DNA of 64,000 bases from Cacajao melanocephalus (GCA_963573385.1 CAUYLG010044510.1:1-64000), one strand, 5' to 3'; counted from the stretch's first letter, positions 30,911 through 43,944 are shown. The notes: a model not told the origin generated them from the letters alone. Program-made: numbers and translations.

Positions 30911-31089
30911 TGTAATTGTTTGTAGAGAGAATTTGACACCTTTCTGAAGCCACCAACCAACCAGCAGCATTCCCCATTCTCTGAGCGCTTTTCCTCTCTG
31001 CTTTCTTGGCTCATTTCTCCTCTAACTTTGTTCTCGGCCTTCTTAAGTTACCTCCTTTAGTGTGGGGGATTTTCCTAGAACCCTGCAGC

Positions 31090-31609
31090 CAGACGTCCCC
31101 GCTTATCCACAGGCCGGTTTCTGAGGTCACCAGCAGACCAAAAATATGAAATGGAAAATTCCAGAAATAAACAATTCCTAAGTGTTAAGTTGGTGCTGTT
31201 CTGAGTAGCTTGATAATATCTCACACCCTGCCCCATTTCCACCGCCGGCGTGAATCATCCGGTTCTCCAGCGTGTCGGCCTCGTAGTGCTCCCCGCCAAT
31301 GAGTCACCTAGGGGCCATCTTGGTGTTTAGATCCACTGTGCTGGGATGGAGTGCTTGTGTTCCAGTCACCTTTATTAATGATGGTCCCAAAGCACTTAGT
31401 GATGCTGGCATACTGTTATAATTGTTCTATTTTATTATTAGCTATTATCGTTAATCTCACACTGTGCCTAATGTATAAATCAAACTTTACCATAGGTATG
31501 TATATATAGTAAAAAAACATAGTGTATATAAGATTTGGTACTATCCATGGTTTCAGACACCCACTGAGAGTCTTGGAATCTATGCTCCATGGATAAGGGG
31601 GGAATACTG
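31090..31609. mobile_element. Tigger-type (Tc/mariner) non-autonomous DNA transposon
   Basis: The 520-bp element has terminal inverted repeats CAGACGTCCCCGCTTATCC (left) and GGATAAGGGGGGAATACTG (right), 15 of 19 matching. The interior AATGGAAAATTCCAGAAATAAAC is typical of Tigger elements. The transposase frame is deleted. Confidence 0.88.
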
Positions 31610-32586
31610 TGCGAAATCTGGCAATAACTCTACCATGATGCTTCTTTCGAGCCACAAAGGAAGCCCTCTGACATGCCTTGCTGTAGTCATTTCCTCTCAA
31701 TTTCTTTCTTGTGGTCATTTCCTTTAAATTTCCTTGCTGTGGTCGTTTCCTTCCATCCAGCCCAGCCTGCACGGGAGGCAGAGCCCCATGTGGTGCACCA
31801 CCAGCATGAGAGTGAGGGAGCTTGTAAATGCATGCGTTTTGTGGAAACATTATCTTCCACACTGTCATTGAGGAAAGTGTGAAAGAAAACAAAACCCACC
31901 CTAAGGCATTACTCATGCCTGACTGTTCCTGGCTTGCATAAGCCTCCCTGGCTGGTCCCTTCAGGCGCTCCAGTTGAGAGCTTTCTGTGAAGTTCTTTGT
32001 ATATTTTCCCAAATATGTTTATGATGGGTTCATTTGATCATCTGCACTGGAAACATTACAGATTGAGACTCAGTCACTGCCTTATTGCTGCTTTTCATCA
32101 TCCCACCCACCATCCCATGGGGTCACCAGAGCAAAATGGAAGCAAACTGTATTACTTGCGAAACTGTAGCAGGGAAAAAGATCCAAGTTTCTGGAACGTG
32201 ACCTGATAAAAAACTAAGAGTGCATCAGATGTGGAGATAAAATGTCTCAGTGTCGAAGGGATGCATTTATCTATGTAACGCTCAAATGTTTTTCTGATGG
32301 AAGACTCTTCTTATTTATATTTTCAGAAAGGCCTAATTAACCTGTTCTAAGAAATTATCTCATACTGAAAGAGTGATCTCTCTTCCCATTTCCCAAGCCA
32401 AAGTAAACGCTGTGAAAGACCAGGAATGTAGTGGCTGTCAGCACACATCTGGGACTGCTTGTAGCCTCCGTCCTGAAATCAGGGGATGCTGACGGGCTCA
32501 CGCTGAGACACTGAACGAAGCCCTGGTTTCCCTTCTGTTGGAATTACATTGCATGGAAAAATATTGTTCCTGCATACTCAAGAATG
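31610..32586. other. Unique intron sequence
   Basis: No exon. A 198-codon minus-strand frame (31416-32012) runs across the Tigger end into this segment, so it is not a gene. A 28-bp tandem array lies at 31678-31760. Confidence 0.45.
31678..31760. repeat. Three imperfect tandem copies of 28 bp
   Basis: Units begin TTGCTGTAGTCATTTCC (31678), TTCTTGTGGTCATTTCC (31706) and TTGCTGTGGTCGTTTCC (31734). Confidence 0.9.
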
Positions 32587-32879
32587 GGCTGGATGTGGTA
32601 GCTCATGCCTGTAATCCCAACACTTAAGGAGGCTGAGGCAGGCAGATCTATTGAGCCCAAGAGTTTGAGACAAGCCTGGAAAACATGGTGAAACCTTGTC
32701 ACTACAGAAACTACAAAAATTAGCTGGGCGAGGTGGCATGTGCCTGTAGTTCCAACAACCCAGAAGTCAGAGGTGAGAGGATGGCTTGAGCCTGGGAGGT
32801 CAAAGCTACAGGGAGCCGAGATTGGGCCACTGCACTCCAGCGTGGGTGACGGAGAGACACCCTGTTTAACAAAGAAAAG
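32587..32879 (+). mobile_element. Alu (old)
   Basis: Sense-strand dimer with many substitutions and a short degenerate tail (AACAAAGAAAAG). Confidence 0.92.
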
Positions 32880-33074
32880 CTGAATTTAAAAAAAGCATTC
32901 ATCAGGGGAAAAAATTGGTTTCTTAGCAGAAGAATACTAGCAAAACTCAAAATGAAAATGGAAATAAATACTCTGCTGCCAATCATGAAAAGACTGAAAA
33001 TCTTGGCAGAATTCTCCTGGAATCCTGTGTCCATTTCCTTCATGTTCTCATAATTATAAAGGAAAAGGAAATAA

Positions 33075-33408
<334 letters not shown>

Positions 33409-33424
33409 CAAGAGAAGTGTTTTC

Positions 33425-33845
33425 TACCTCACATTTGTTGAATGCGTCTCATTTAGTCATCACCTTAACCCTGCAGGATGCATGTTATTATCTCCATTTC
33501 GTTTAGTTGTTGAGGCAGGGTCTGGCTCTGTCTCCCAGGTGGCACGACCTTAGCTCAATGCAGCCTCAACCTCCTGGGCTCAAGCAATCCTCCCACCTCA
33601 GCCTCCCAAGTAGCTAGGACTACAAGCATGCACCACCACGCCCACCTAAGTTTTTAATTTTTTGTAGGGACAGCCTCGCTTTGTTTCCCAGGCTGGTCTC
33701 AAATTCCTGGCCTCCAACAGCCCTCCTGCCTCAGCCTCCCAAAATGCTGAGACTACCGGTGTAAGCCACCACACTCAGCCAATTTCCATTTTAAAATGAG
33801 TAAACCAAGGCTTGAGTTCAGTAATTGGCTGTGTCTCAAAATCCT
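33425..33845 (-). mobile_element. MIR split by an Alu
   Basis: TCATTTAGTCATCACCTTAACCCTGCAGG, TTATTATCTCCATTT (left piece) and TTCCATTTTAAAATGAGTAAACCAAGGC (right piece, after the Alu) are the reverse MIR/L2 core. Confidence 0.7.
33502..33780 (-). mobile_element. Alu (J-type) inside MIR
   Basis: Reverse-complement dimer without a long T-run. Heavily diverged, so an early insertion. Confidence 0.92.
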
Positions 33846-35054
33846 TTCCTCCCCACAAATAGGGACACTACTGTCAGATATGACATAGATCACTTCCCAG
33901 GAGCCAAGGGCAAAGGGCAGACCCCTCTTTGGGCAAAGCCAAATTCTTTAATACACAGTGAATATGGAAAAAAAGAGAGGAACTTAAGGCTTTGCCGCCA
34001 AGAGTTGTGACATTCTGAAGAAAGACTGACACAATTAGGGGAGCAGCTGGATATAGGAGTGCAGTGGTAGGGAGGTATCAAATACCAGGCTCTGGCCTCT
34101 GCTTAGAGAAATGGTGCAAAACCATTAGCAGAAATCTGGAACCAGAGTGCATGCTGATTTGAGAGGGGTGGGAAGCATCCCTCACAAGCTACTGAGCTGA
34201 GACTCAAGTTCAGGAAGAAGAACATACCTGATCATTTTCTTATGCTAGGCATTACAGTCTCCCGTCTTTCCTCTCAACAATCTTTTGAAAACATATTATC
34301 ATCATTCACATATTCCAGATGAGGGAACTGAGGCTTACAGAGGTTAACTGCATCTTCCAAGTCCACAGTGCTAGTACAGAAAATGAGCTTTGTTGTAAAC
34401 AGGGCACTAAGTCACTTTTTTTGCATTTCCGTTTGTCCATTAAATATTTTATTGCCTATTTAGATTACAGTCATTGATGCCTACAGCAGCATTATTTATC
34501 TTTCATTGGCAATTAGGGCCTTAAATTAAATTGTTAGTCATATTTTATGCTTTTATAATGTTGTAGAGATTCTAGTTAGGGCACAGTATTCTGAAAAGGA
34601 AAAGGATTGATTTAATTTATAATGAGTAATTGTATCTAAACAGTACTATGTGATCTGCGTTCAAATAAGCCAGAAAGCTTCTATTTATACCAAAGGAATA
34701 AACAGCAAACAACAGACATACTTAAATTGAAAACATGAGCGCATTTGAATTTTATTTTTGCATGTAGTTGTAATTGACCATTTGTTCTGCAAACAAGGCT
34801 TTGGTCCAGTTTAGGGGGAAAAAAAATCATTGCACTAGTGTAGAGTATTTTCTAGAAGAACACAATTTTAGAGACTCAGTAAACTTTCTGAACCGGTAAG
34901 AACTTGAAATGCCTCATGAAGGGAAGTGAGGCAGGGAACCTTTTAATGAGAGATTGTTCCGTTCACCATCTTTGCTGGAGCTGACTGGTATATATGATGC
35001 AGGAAGTAACCTGGGAAAGAATTCAAGGGGGAAAAATGTGGAGTTGTTTTGTTT
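33846..35054 (-). other. Unique intron with a MIR at 34245-34415
   Basis: The MIR (minus) shows CATATTCCAGATGAGGGAACTGAGGC, then AGAGGTTAACTGCATC and CACAGTGCTAGTA. The remaining sequence, very AT-rich after 34440, holds nothing recognised. Confidence 0.7.
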
Positions 35055-35521
35055 GGTTTTATTTTATTTATTATACTTTAAGTTCTGGGGTACATGTGCA
35101 GAATGTGCAGGTTTGTCACATAGGTATACACATGCCATGGTGGTTTGCTGCATCCGTCCCCCTGTCATCTACCTTAGTTATTTCTCCTAATGTTATCCCT
35201 CCCCAATCCCCCCACCCCCTGCCATCCCTCCTCTAGCCACCCTCTCCCTGACAGGCCTCAGTGTATGATGTACCACCTCCCCCCCGCCCCGCTGTGTCCA
35301 TGTGTTCTCATTGTTCAATTCCCACTTATGAGTGAGAACATTTGGCATTTGGTTTTCTGTTCTTGTGTCAGTTTGCTGAGAATGATGGTTTCCAGTTTCA
35401 TCCATGTCCCTGCAAAGGACATGAACCCTCATCCTTTTTGTGGCTGCATAGTATTCCATGGAGTATATGTGCCACATTTTCTTTTTCCCGCCTATCATTG
35501 ATGGGCATTTGGGTTGGTTTC
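35055..35521 (-). mobile_element. L1 3' end (primate-type), antisense
   Basis: TATACTTTAAGTTCTGGGGTACATGTGCAG is the reversed 3' UTR of a primate L1. It runs through CATCCATGTCCCTGCAAAGGACATG and TATTCCATGGAGTATATGTGCC to GGGTTGGTTT, where it breaks. It contains a C-rich tract at about 35200-35295. Confidence 0.93.
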
Positions 35522-37720
35522 TCTTCTAACTTTTTTATGTGGGCATTTAGTGCTATAAACTTTCTTCTTAATACTGCTTTAGCTGTGTCCCAGAGATTCT
35601 GGTATGTTGTAAATTTATTTTCATTAATTTCAAAGAATTTCTTAATTTCTGCCTTAATTTCATTGTTAACTCAAAAGTCATTCAGGAGAAGATTGTTTAA
35701 TTTTTGTGTAATTGTATGATTTTGAGCAATCTTTGTAGTACTGATTTCTATTTTTATTGCACTGTGGTTTGAGATTGTAGGTGGTATGATATCTTTTTTT
35801 TTAATGTGCTGAGAATTGTTTTATGGCCAATTGTGTGGTTGATTTTAGAGTATGTGCCATGTGCAGATGAGAAGAATGAATATTTTGTTTTTTTGGGGTG
35901 GAGAGTTCTGTAGATATATGTTATGTCTCTTTAGTCAAAGGTTGAGTTCAGGTCCCAAATATCTTTGTTAGTTTTCTGCCTTGATGATCTACCTAATACT
36001 GTCAGTTGGGTGTTGCAGTCTCTCACTGTTATTGTGTGGTTATTTAAGTCTCTTAATAAGTTTCTAAGAACTTGTTTTATCAGTCTGGGTGCTCCTGTGT
36101 TGGGTGGAAATAAAATTAGGATTTTTATGTCTTCATGTTCAATTGAATCCTTTTACCATTATGCAGTATCCTACTTTAATTTTTTTTTTTTTTATCATTT
36201 TTGGTTTAAGGTCTGTTTTGTCTGAAGTTACAATAGCAAACTGTCAATTTTTTTTTCATTTACTTGGTAGATTTCTCCCCATCCTTTAACTTTGAGCCTA
36301 TGGGTGCCACTGCATGTGATATACATGTCTTGAAGACAGTATATAGTTAGGTCTTGCTTTTTTATCCAACTTGCCACTCTTTGTCTTTTAAGAAGGGCAT
36401 TTAGCCCATTTTCTTCAAGGTTAATATTGATATTTGTGGTTTTGGTCCTGTCATCATGTTGTTAGCTAGTTATTATGCAGACTTGATTGTGTAGTTGCTT
36501 AGTACTGTGTTAGTGGTCTGTGTACTTAAAAGTGTTTTTATGGTGGCTGGTAATGATCTATCCTTTCCATATCTAGGACTTCCTCAAGGATTTCTTGTAA
36601 GGCAGGTCTGGTGGTAACACATTTCCTTACCATTTGCTTGTCTAAAAAGGATTTTATTTCTTCTTCACTTATAAAGTTTAGTTTGGCTGGATGTGGAATT
36701 CTTGTTTGGAATGCCTTTTTTTTTAAGAATGCTGAATATAGGACCTCAATATCTTCTGGCTTGTAGGGTTTGTGCTGAAAGTTCCACTGTTAGCCTGATG
36801 GGCTTCCCTTTGTAAGTGAACAACCCTATCTCTCCAGCTGCATTGAATATTTTTTCATTTCATGTTAATCTTGGAGAACCTGATGACTATTTGTCCTGGG
36901 GATGAGTCCTCTTGTATATTATCTCACAAGGGTTCTCTGCATTTCTCGAATTTGAATGTTGGCCTCTCTAATGAGGTTGGGGAAATTTTATTGGATGATT
37001 TCCTCAAATATATTTTCCAGGTTATTTGCTTCCTCTCCTTCTCTCTCAGGGATTCCAACAAGTTGCAGGTTTGATCTCTGTATATAATCTGATATTTACT
37101 GAAGGTCTTGTTCATTCTTTATTTATTCTTTTCTCTTTATGTTTTTCTGGCTGAGTTGATTTGAAGAACCAGTCTTTGAGCTCTGAGATTCTTTCCTCAG
37201 CTTGGTATCTTCTGCTGTTAATATTTGTGATTATATTATGAAATTCTTATAGTGAGTTTTTCACCTCTATCCAATCAGTATGGTTCTTTCTTAAAATGGC
37301 TACTTTGTCTTTCATCTAGTATCATTTTATGGATTCCTTGGATTAGATTTTCACTTTCTCCTGAATTTTGATAATTTTCATTCCTATTCAGATCCTGAAT
37401 TCCATATCTCTCTTTTCAGCCATTTCCACCTGGTTATGAACTATTGGTGAGGATCTAGTGTGGAGGTTGAAACAAAGAAGACATTCTGGCTTTCTGAATT
37501 GCCAGAGTTCTTACACTGGTTCTGTCTCATCTGCATGGGCTGATATTCCTTTAATCTTTGAAGTTGCTGTTCTATGGATGGATTTTTTTTTTCTTTTTCT
37601 TTTTTTTGGTTTTATGTTCTTTGATACCATTGAGGGTTTGATATAAGGTGGGTTCATTTGATTGACTTCATTTCTGGAAAATTTCAGGGGGCCAAGCCTC
37701 AACTCATCACTCCTAGGCTA
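35522..37720 (-). mobile_element. L1 ORF2 start, ORF1 and 5' UTR, antisense
   Basis: After an abrupt jump at 35521 the sequence is antisense ORF2 (CATTTAGTGCTATAAACTTTC, TTGCACTGTGGTTTGAGA). It then becomes antisense ORF1 (AAAGTTTAGTTTGGCTGGATGTGGAATTC, TTGAATGTTGGCCTCTC) and 5' UTR-like sequence. Divergence suggests an older L1 than the 3' piece. Either one L1 lost about 3 kb internally or two L1s are fused. Confidence 0.85.
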
Positions 37721-38714
37721 TGGGGTGAAACCAGTAAGTCTACATTCAAGTCTACACAGGTTTATGATACTTCTCTTGAAGACTATGGGTCAAACCACTT
37801 ATGTCCTACATAATTCGTATCTTATTTCTAATAATATTTTTTCCATATTTCACTGACAGATAGTAAGCTATGCAAAATACAAAGCATTTCCACAAATTGT
37901 GTGGCAAGACAGACTGAATTGCCTAATAGGGTGTGAAGCACAGCTGCATGGAAGATAAATGAAGCACTTTATTATTGGGAGTAAGCACAGCTCCATTGAA
38001 TTAATGAAACAAGACAAAACTAAATTGCACAGAAACTCAAAGAGATGGTAAATATGGGTTTTGAGTCTAATGGACCTGAGTTTTAATCCTGGCTCTATTA
38101 TTTACTAGTTTTCTAGCTGGGTGGCCTTAAACTAACTTCCTCACCTGTAAATTGAGTATAATATACTAGACTCAAAGTGTTACACAAAGGTTGCACTGTG
38201 AAGTGTGTGGAACATTCACTTTGGGTGTACAATATAGGAGGCACCAAAGAACTTATTCATCAAGACACTATTTTTTTGCAGTTGTTTAAAAGCAAATTTA
38301 ATGCAGAACTCCACAATGAAGAAAATATCAATTTTTAAAATAAAGAGAGGATACAATTCTGCATGTGGATGACTTGGCTTCCCTTGTCCCTCCCTAATTC
38401 TCATCCTTAATGTTAAGGAAATTAAACAAGATCGTGGGTGAAGTAACTTTGGCATAGTCCTTGCCTTGAATATTCAGTTATAAACTGTGACATTGAGGAA
38501 ATGGCCCTTTAGTCTTGGAAAAAAAAATTCCATAGTGAATAATATTCAAATACAGAGAAACCTAATCTATTTATTGCTCTTTGTTTTTAATTCTTAATTA
38601 TATACATAGCATATATTATTGGTAAGGTTAGCATCCCTTTAAAACTAGAATTTCTCTAAGCATTTATATGCATAACTCTGTATGTATAGAATATATATGA
38701 TACTAACATTTTTC
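37721..38714 (+). other. Unique intron with a MIR at 38048-38200
   Basis: The MIR (+) is clear: GTCTAATGGACCTGAGTTTTAATCCTGGCTC, then TAGCTGGGTGGCC and CTTCCTCACCTGTAAATTGAG. The rest is unassigned. Confidence 0.75.
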
Positions 38715-39480
38715 TTTTTTTATGAAATTGTTATCTTGATATACAAACATGCCCACAAATTGGCTTTTGTTTCATTCAACATTATGCCTTATCAGTACCT
38801 CATCATTGTAAATTATTGCATAGAGTTTCATAATATGGATATGCTATAGTTTGTTCATTTAGTCCCCTATTAATATTCATTTATGGTTGTTTACAGTTTA
38901 TCAGTATTATACACAGTGTTTCAGTGAACATTTTTATACCTACACATGGTTTTAGTTTTTTTCTAACTTAGCTACTGAGAAGCAGAATTGCTGGATTTTA
39001 TGGGATATGAACACTGTTATCATTTAAATTGTTAATGTTTAATTACCTTAATGGTTTTCCAATTGATGGTCCCACTAGAAGGATATGACAGTACTTGTTT
39101 TATCACATCCTTATTAACATATGATATCATCAAACTAATTCATTATTTGCCAATCTGGTGATTTAAAATGTTATTTCATTGCTGTTCTTTTTGCATTTTC
39201 TTATTTACTTGAGAATGAGCATCTTTTAATATATTTATGGGGCATTTGTATATCCTTTTCTATGAAGTGCATTTTCATATTTTTTGTCCATATCTATATT
39301 AGGGAATTTATTCTTTTTAAATTCTAGGAGTTATTTATATATTATAGATACTAATATATTATCTGGTGTACTGCAAATAATTTAACTTATACCTGGTCTA
39401 CTGCTTTTTTATTTAAACTTAGAGTACCTTGTCATAGAGAAGTTTAAAATTTGGAGGATGTTAAATTTAACAATGTGAAT
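38715..39480 (-). mobile_element. Ancient L1 (L1M-type), antisense
   Basis: Highly diverged reverse L1 ORF2 end and 3' UTR. Recognisable pieces include ATGGTTGTTTACAGTTTATCAG, GAGAAGCAGAATTGCTGGATT, CCACTAGAAGGATATGAC and GAGCATCTTTTAATATATT. Confidence 0.75.
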
Positions 39481-41196
39481 ACATCTTCAACATATTTGTC
39501 CAGAAATGCCCAGTGCTCACCTCCTCCACAAAGAAGGACCAAAACTAGTAGATAACTGCAAATTGAGTAGAATGTCTCTGAGAGTACACTGGAATTCGGC
39601 AAGAAAGTGACAAAGACTCTCTGAGACACAAAAACTTGAGATGGCAGCATACAGAAAGAAATGAAGCACCCAGCCAGGATGGTTTGGAGCCATAATAGAC
39701 CCCCTTCCTGTTATAGGGAAAAATAAGCAAGAGACTCCCAGCAGTGCCTTTGTCACTGGGGATGTCTGCAGTCCTAGCTAAAGGGAAGTTCCACAATCTT
39801 CCAAGCTGTGAGCTAAGTATAGAAAGCTGCCTTAAGTCCATATAGCTACATTGCTTCAGGGAAGGACTTCACACTAAGTCGCCTCTCAGCCCCCGAGAGT
39901 TAGGCTACTACGGCATGTCACCATTTTGAGAGAGGAGACTCAACCAGAGCACATTCTTCCCTATACTTTAATAGCCCATGCATCACCACATCCTGTGACC
40001 CTTTATTATCCCACTGCACACAGGAGGCTGCAACACTACAACACCAACTGGACCCAACAGTACAGCCATGATTCTGGCACACAATCCCACATAATATCGT
40101 ATACCCCAAGTAGAACATAATCCAGCACAGGAGGGAGGCTGCACATAGGACCAAAGGGCAAAGGGGCCCATGTGTGCACTCCCTAGAGACTTAAGAGACT
40201 GAGAGCTTGCCTTCCAGGTGCCTGCTGCCACCAGCACCACCCCTCCTCCAGCAGCAGAGCTGCTGTGTGCCACATGAGCTCCCCATTGACCAATGACTGG
40301 CCCACCCAATGTCCACTACTGCTACTGACCCTAGCACCTCCAGTGGTAAAGTTTCTGCATGCCACAAGAACTCCCTAAGGACCAATAACTGGTCCTTCTG
40401 ACCTACCACTACTGGCAACCCCACCCCCTTCAGCAGCAGAGACACTGTTCTCTGTGCATGTCCCCCAGTGACCAGGGACCAGCTCACATGGCACCCTGTA
40501 GAAAGAATTTCTGAGTTTAAAATTAGGTCTTTAAAAATCATCCAGTAAAAAAATAATCAGAAAGAATTAAGAAAAAGTAGAAAGATTTCAAATAAACAAC
40601 TTAACAATGCACCCCAAGGAACCAGACAAGCAATAACAAACACAATTCAAAATTAGTAGAAGAAAATAGTAAATATCAGAGCAAAGATAAAATAGAGACA
40701 TAAAAAAAATACAAAAGATCAACAATATGAAAATGTGGTCTTTGAAAACATAACAAAATCAACAAACCATTAGCTAGACTAAGAAAGAGAGAAGACATAA
40801 ATAAAATACAAAATGAAAAATAAGGCATTAAAACTTATACTGCATAATGCAAAAGATTATTAGAAACAATTATCAATAGCAATATGCCAACAAATTGGAA
40901 AACCTACAGGACATGGATTAATTCCTCAACACATACAACATACTAATATTGAACCAGGAAGAAATAGGAAATCTGAACAAATCAATAAAGAGTGTAAAGA
41001 CTAAATCAGTGATTAAAAAGAAGTGTGTCCCCCCGCCAAAAAAAGCCCAGAACCAGATAGCTTCAGTGCTGAATTTTACCAAACTTTCAAAGAAGAACAT
41101 CTATTCTTCTCAAACTATTCCAAAACATTTAAGGGAATTATTCCAAACTCATTTTATGAAGCCAGCATTACTCTGAAACCAAAACAAGACAAGGAT

Positions 41197-41198
<2 letters not shown>

Positions 41199-41233
<35 letters not shown>
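41199..41233. repeat. (CA)n microsatellite inside L1
   Basis: About 17 CA units. Confidence 0.96.
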
Positions 41234-41234
<1 letters not shown>

Positions 41235-41715
41235 GCCAATATTCTTGATGAACATATATACGACAAACCCCAAATACTAGCAAACCAAATCTGATAGCAC
41301 ATCAAAAGCCTATATATTATCATCAAGTAGGATTAATGACAGGGTAACAAGGATGATTCAACATAATAATTCAATAAATGTGATATATTCCATTAACAGA
41401 ATGAAGAACAAAAACATGATCACCTCAGTAGGTGCAGAAAAATCATTTGATAAAATTTTACATTGTCTTCATGATTAAAAAAAAAAAAAACTTCTTACAA
41501 AGTATGCACAGAAAGAATGCACCTCAAGAAAATAAAGGCCATATATAACAAACCCACCCCTAACTCATAAATGAGACAAGGATATTCACTTTCAACCCTC
41601 TTATTCAGGATATTCCTGTAAATTCTACCCAAAGCAATTAGGCAAGAGAAAGAAATAAAGGGCATCCAAATAGGAAAGGAGAAAATCAAATTTTCTCCTT
41701 TGCAGGTGACATGAT

Positions 41716-41824
41716 CATATATATATATACACACACATATATGTGTGTGTGTGTATATATATATATATACACGTGTATATATACATATATATGTGTGTAT
41801 ATAGATACACACATATATATACAT

Positions 41825-41855
<31 letters not shown>

Positions 41856-41874
41856 CACACACACATACACACAC
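41716..41874. repeat. Alternating purine-pyrimidine (TA/CA/TG) tract, about 160 bp
   Basis: Blocks of TA, CA and TG dinucleotides alternate almost without interruption (a break at TAGATAC, about 41801), inside L1 ORF2. Several blocks are mutually complementary. Confidence 0.95.
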
Positions 41875-43638
41875 CTAAGGACTCCACCAATAAACTTTTA
41901 GAATTAATAGACAAATTCAGTGAAATTGCAGGATAAAATATCAACTTATGAAAATCAATAGCATTTCTATACACCAGTAATGAACTAGCGGAAAAATAAA
42001 TCAAGAAAGCAATTATATTTACAATAGCTAATAAAATAAAATACCTGGTAATAAATTTAGCAAAGGAGGTGAAAGTTCTCTACAATAAAAACTTCAAAAC
42101 ACTGATGAATAAAATAGAAGACACACACACAAAAAAAAAATCCTATATTCATGGAATTAGAAGAATCAATATTGTTAAAATGACATACTACCCAAAATAA
42201 TTTAGAGATTCAATACAATCCCTATCAAAATACCAATTAAGTTCTTCACATAAATATTTTTTTAAATCCTAACATTTGTTTGGAACCAGAAAAGACGCCG
42301 AATAGCCAAAGCCATTCTGAACAAAAAGAACATAGTTGGAGGCAGTACACTACCTGACTTCAAATTATGCTACAAAGCTATACTAACCAAAACAGCATGG
42401 TACCAGCATAAAAACAGACACATAGACAAATGGAGCAGAGTGGAGAACTCAGAAGCAAATCCATGTGTTTACAGCCAAATAATTTTCAATAAAGGTGCCA
42501 AGAGCATACATTGGGGAAAGACAGTCTCTTCTATAAATGGTGATGGGAAAACTGAATATTCACATGCAGAAAAATGAAACTCAACTTCTGTCTTTCACCA
42601 AATACAAAAATAATCTCAAAATAGATTAAAGACAAACATCAAACTTCAAAACATAAAACGACTAGAGAAATGCATAGAGAAAATATTTCAGGACATTGGT
42701 CTGGGAACAAAAGCAAAAATAGGTAAATGAGATTAAACTAAATTAAAAAGCTTCTGCACAGCAAAGAAAACAATCAATAGAATGAAGAGAGAACTTGGAG
42801 AATGGGGAGAAATATTTGCATACCATTAATCTGACAGGGAATTAATATGCAGAATGTACAAGGAACTCAAAACAACTTAGCACATAAACCATTAATTCCA
42901 TTAAAAATGGGCTAATGATCTGAATAGACATTTCTCAAAAGAAGACACACAAATAGCCAGCTAATATATGAAAAAGTGTTTAACATCACTGATCATCAAG
43001 GAAATACAAAGCAAAACCACAGTAAGATATCATCTCACCCTAGTTGGAATGGCTATTATTAAAAAAAGTAAAAGAATAAATGCTTGTGAGGATGTGGAGA
43101 AAAAAGAACATTATACACTGAGGGTGGGAATCTAATTAATAAAACCTTTATGGAGAACAATATGGAGGCTCCTCAAAAACCTGAAAATAAAACTATTATA
43201 TAATTCAATACTGGATATATAGCCAAAGGAAAGGAAATCAATAAATCAGAGATATTTACACTCCCGTTTATTGCAGCACAATTCACAATAAACAAGATAT
43301 TGAATCAATGTAAGTGTCCAACAACATGTGAATGGATAATATCACATATATACACAGAAGAATCTATTCTGCCACAAAAAGAATTATATCTTGTCATTTG
43401 CAGCTACATTAATGTAACTGGATGTAATTATAGTAAGTGAAATAAGCCAGGCACAGAAAGATAAATACTGTATGTTCTCATTCATATGTGGAAGTTAAAG
43501 TAATTGATTTCCTACAAGTAGAGTAGAACAGTAGTTACTAAAGGCTTGGAAGGATATAGGGGAGAGCTGAATAGAGAGGTTGGTTAAAGGACACAAAACT
43601 ACAACTAGGTAGGAGGAATAAATTCTAATGTTTTGTAG

Positions 43639-43670
43639 AATTGTAACGTGACTATAGTCACGTTACAATT
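43639..43670. repeat. Perfect 32-bp palindrome in the L1 3' UTR
   Basis: The half-site AATTGTAACGTGACTA is followed directly by its exact complement with no spacer. Confidence 0.98.
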
Positions 43671-43944
43671 AATTTAATGTATATTTTGAAATAGCTAGAA
43701 AAGAGGAGTTTGAATGTTTCCAGCACAAAAAATGATAAAAGTTTGGACATGCTAATTATCTTGATTTGATCATTGCACATTGTGTGTATCAAAATATCAC
43801 TCTGCACCCCATAAATATATAAAATTATTTGTCAATTAAAAAAATGATCAATATTTTTATTGAAGTATTTTGTTCACTTTTTTTTTAAAAAAAAGCTTTA
43901 TCCCTTACTAAAAAGCCATACAGATAGTTTAGTCACTTCTACTT

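Larger units (their letters stand above)
39481..43848 (+). mobile_element. L1 (L1MA/L1MB-type), sense, ORF1 region missing
   Basis: 39481-40545 resembles an L1 5' UTR (moderate confidence). From about 40560 the sequence is ORF2 (reverse-transcriptase part onward, for example CCAGAACCAGATAGCTTCAG and ATTCAACATAATAATTCAATAAATG) with many stops. It then enters the 3' UTR (GAATAGAGAGGTTGGTTAAAGG, CTCTGCACCCCATAAATAT). ORF1 and the endonuclease part of ORF2 are absent. No functional protein is encoded. Confidence 0.88.

Noticed and set aside
31416..32012. 198-codon minus-strand open frame
   Set aside because: It starts inside a Tigger transposon and crosses into unrelated unique sequence, so it cannot be an evolved gene.
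41199..41233. Direct repeats resembling a CRISPR-like array (here and other dinucleotide tracts)
   Set aside because: Simple dinucleotide microsatellites without spacer structure, in a vertebrate genome.
40560..43560. Possible active L1 ORF2
   Set aside because: Many stops, frameshifts and embedded microsatellites; the reading frame is destroyed.
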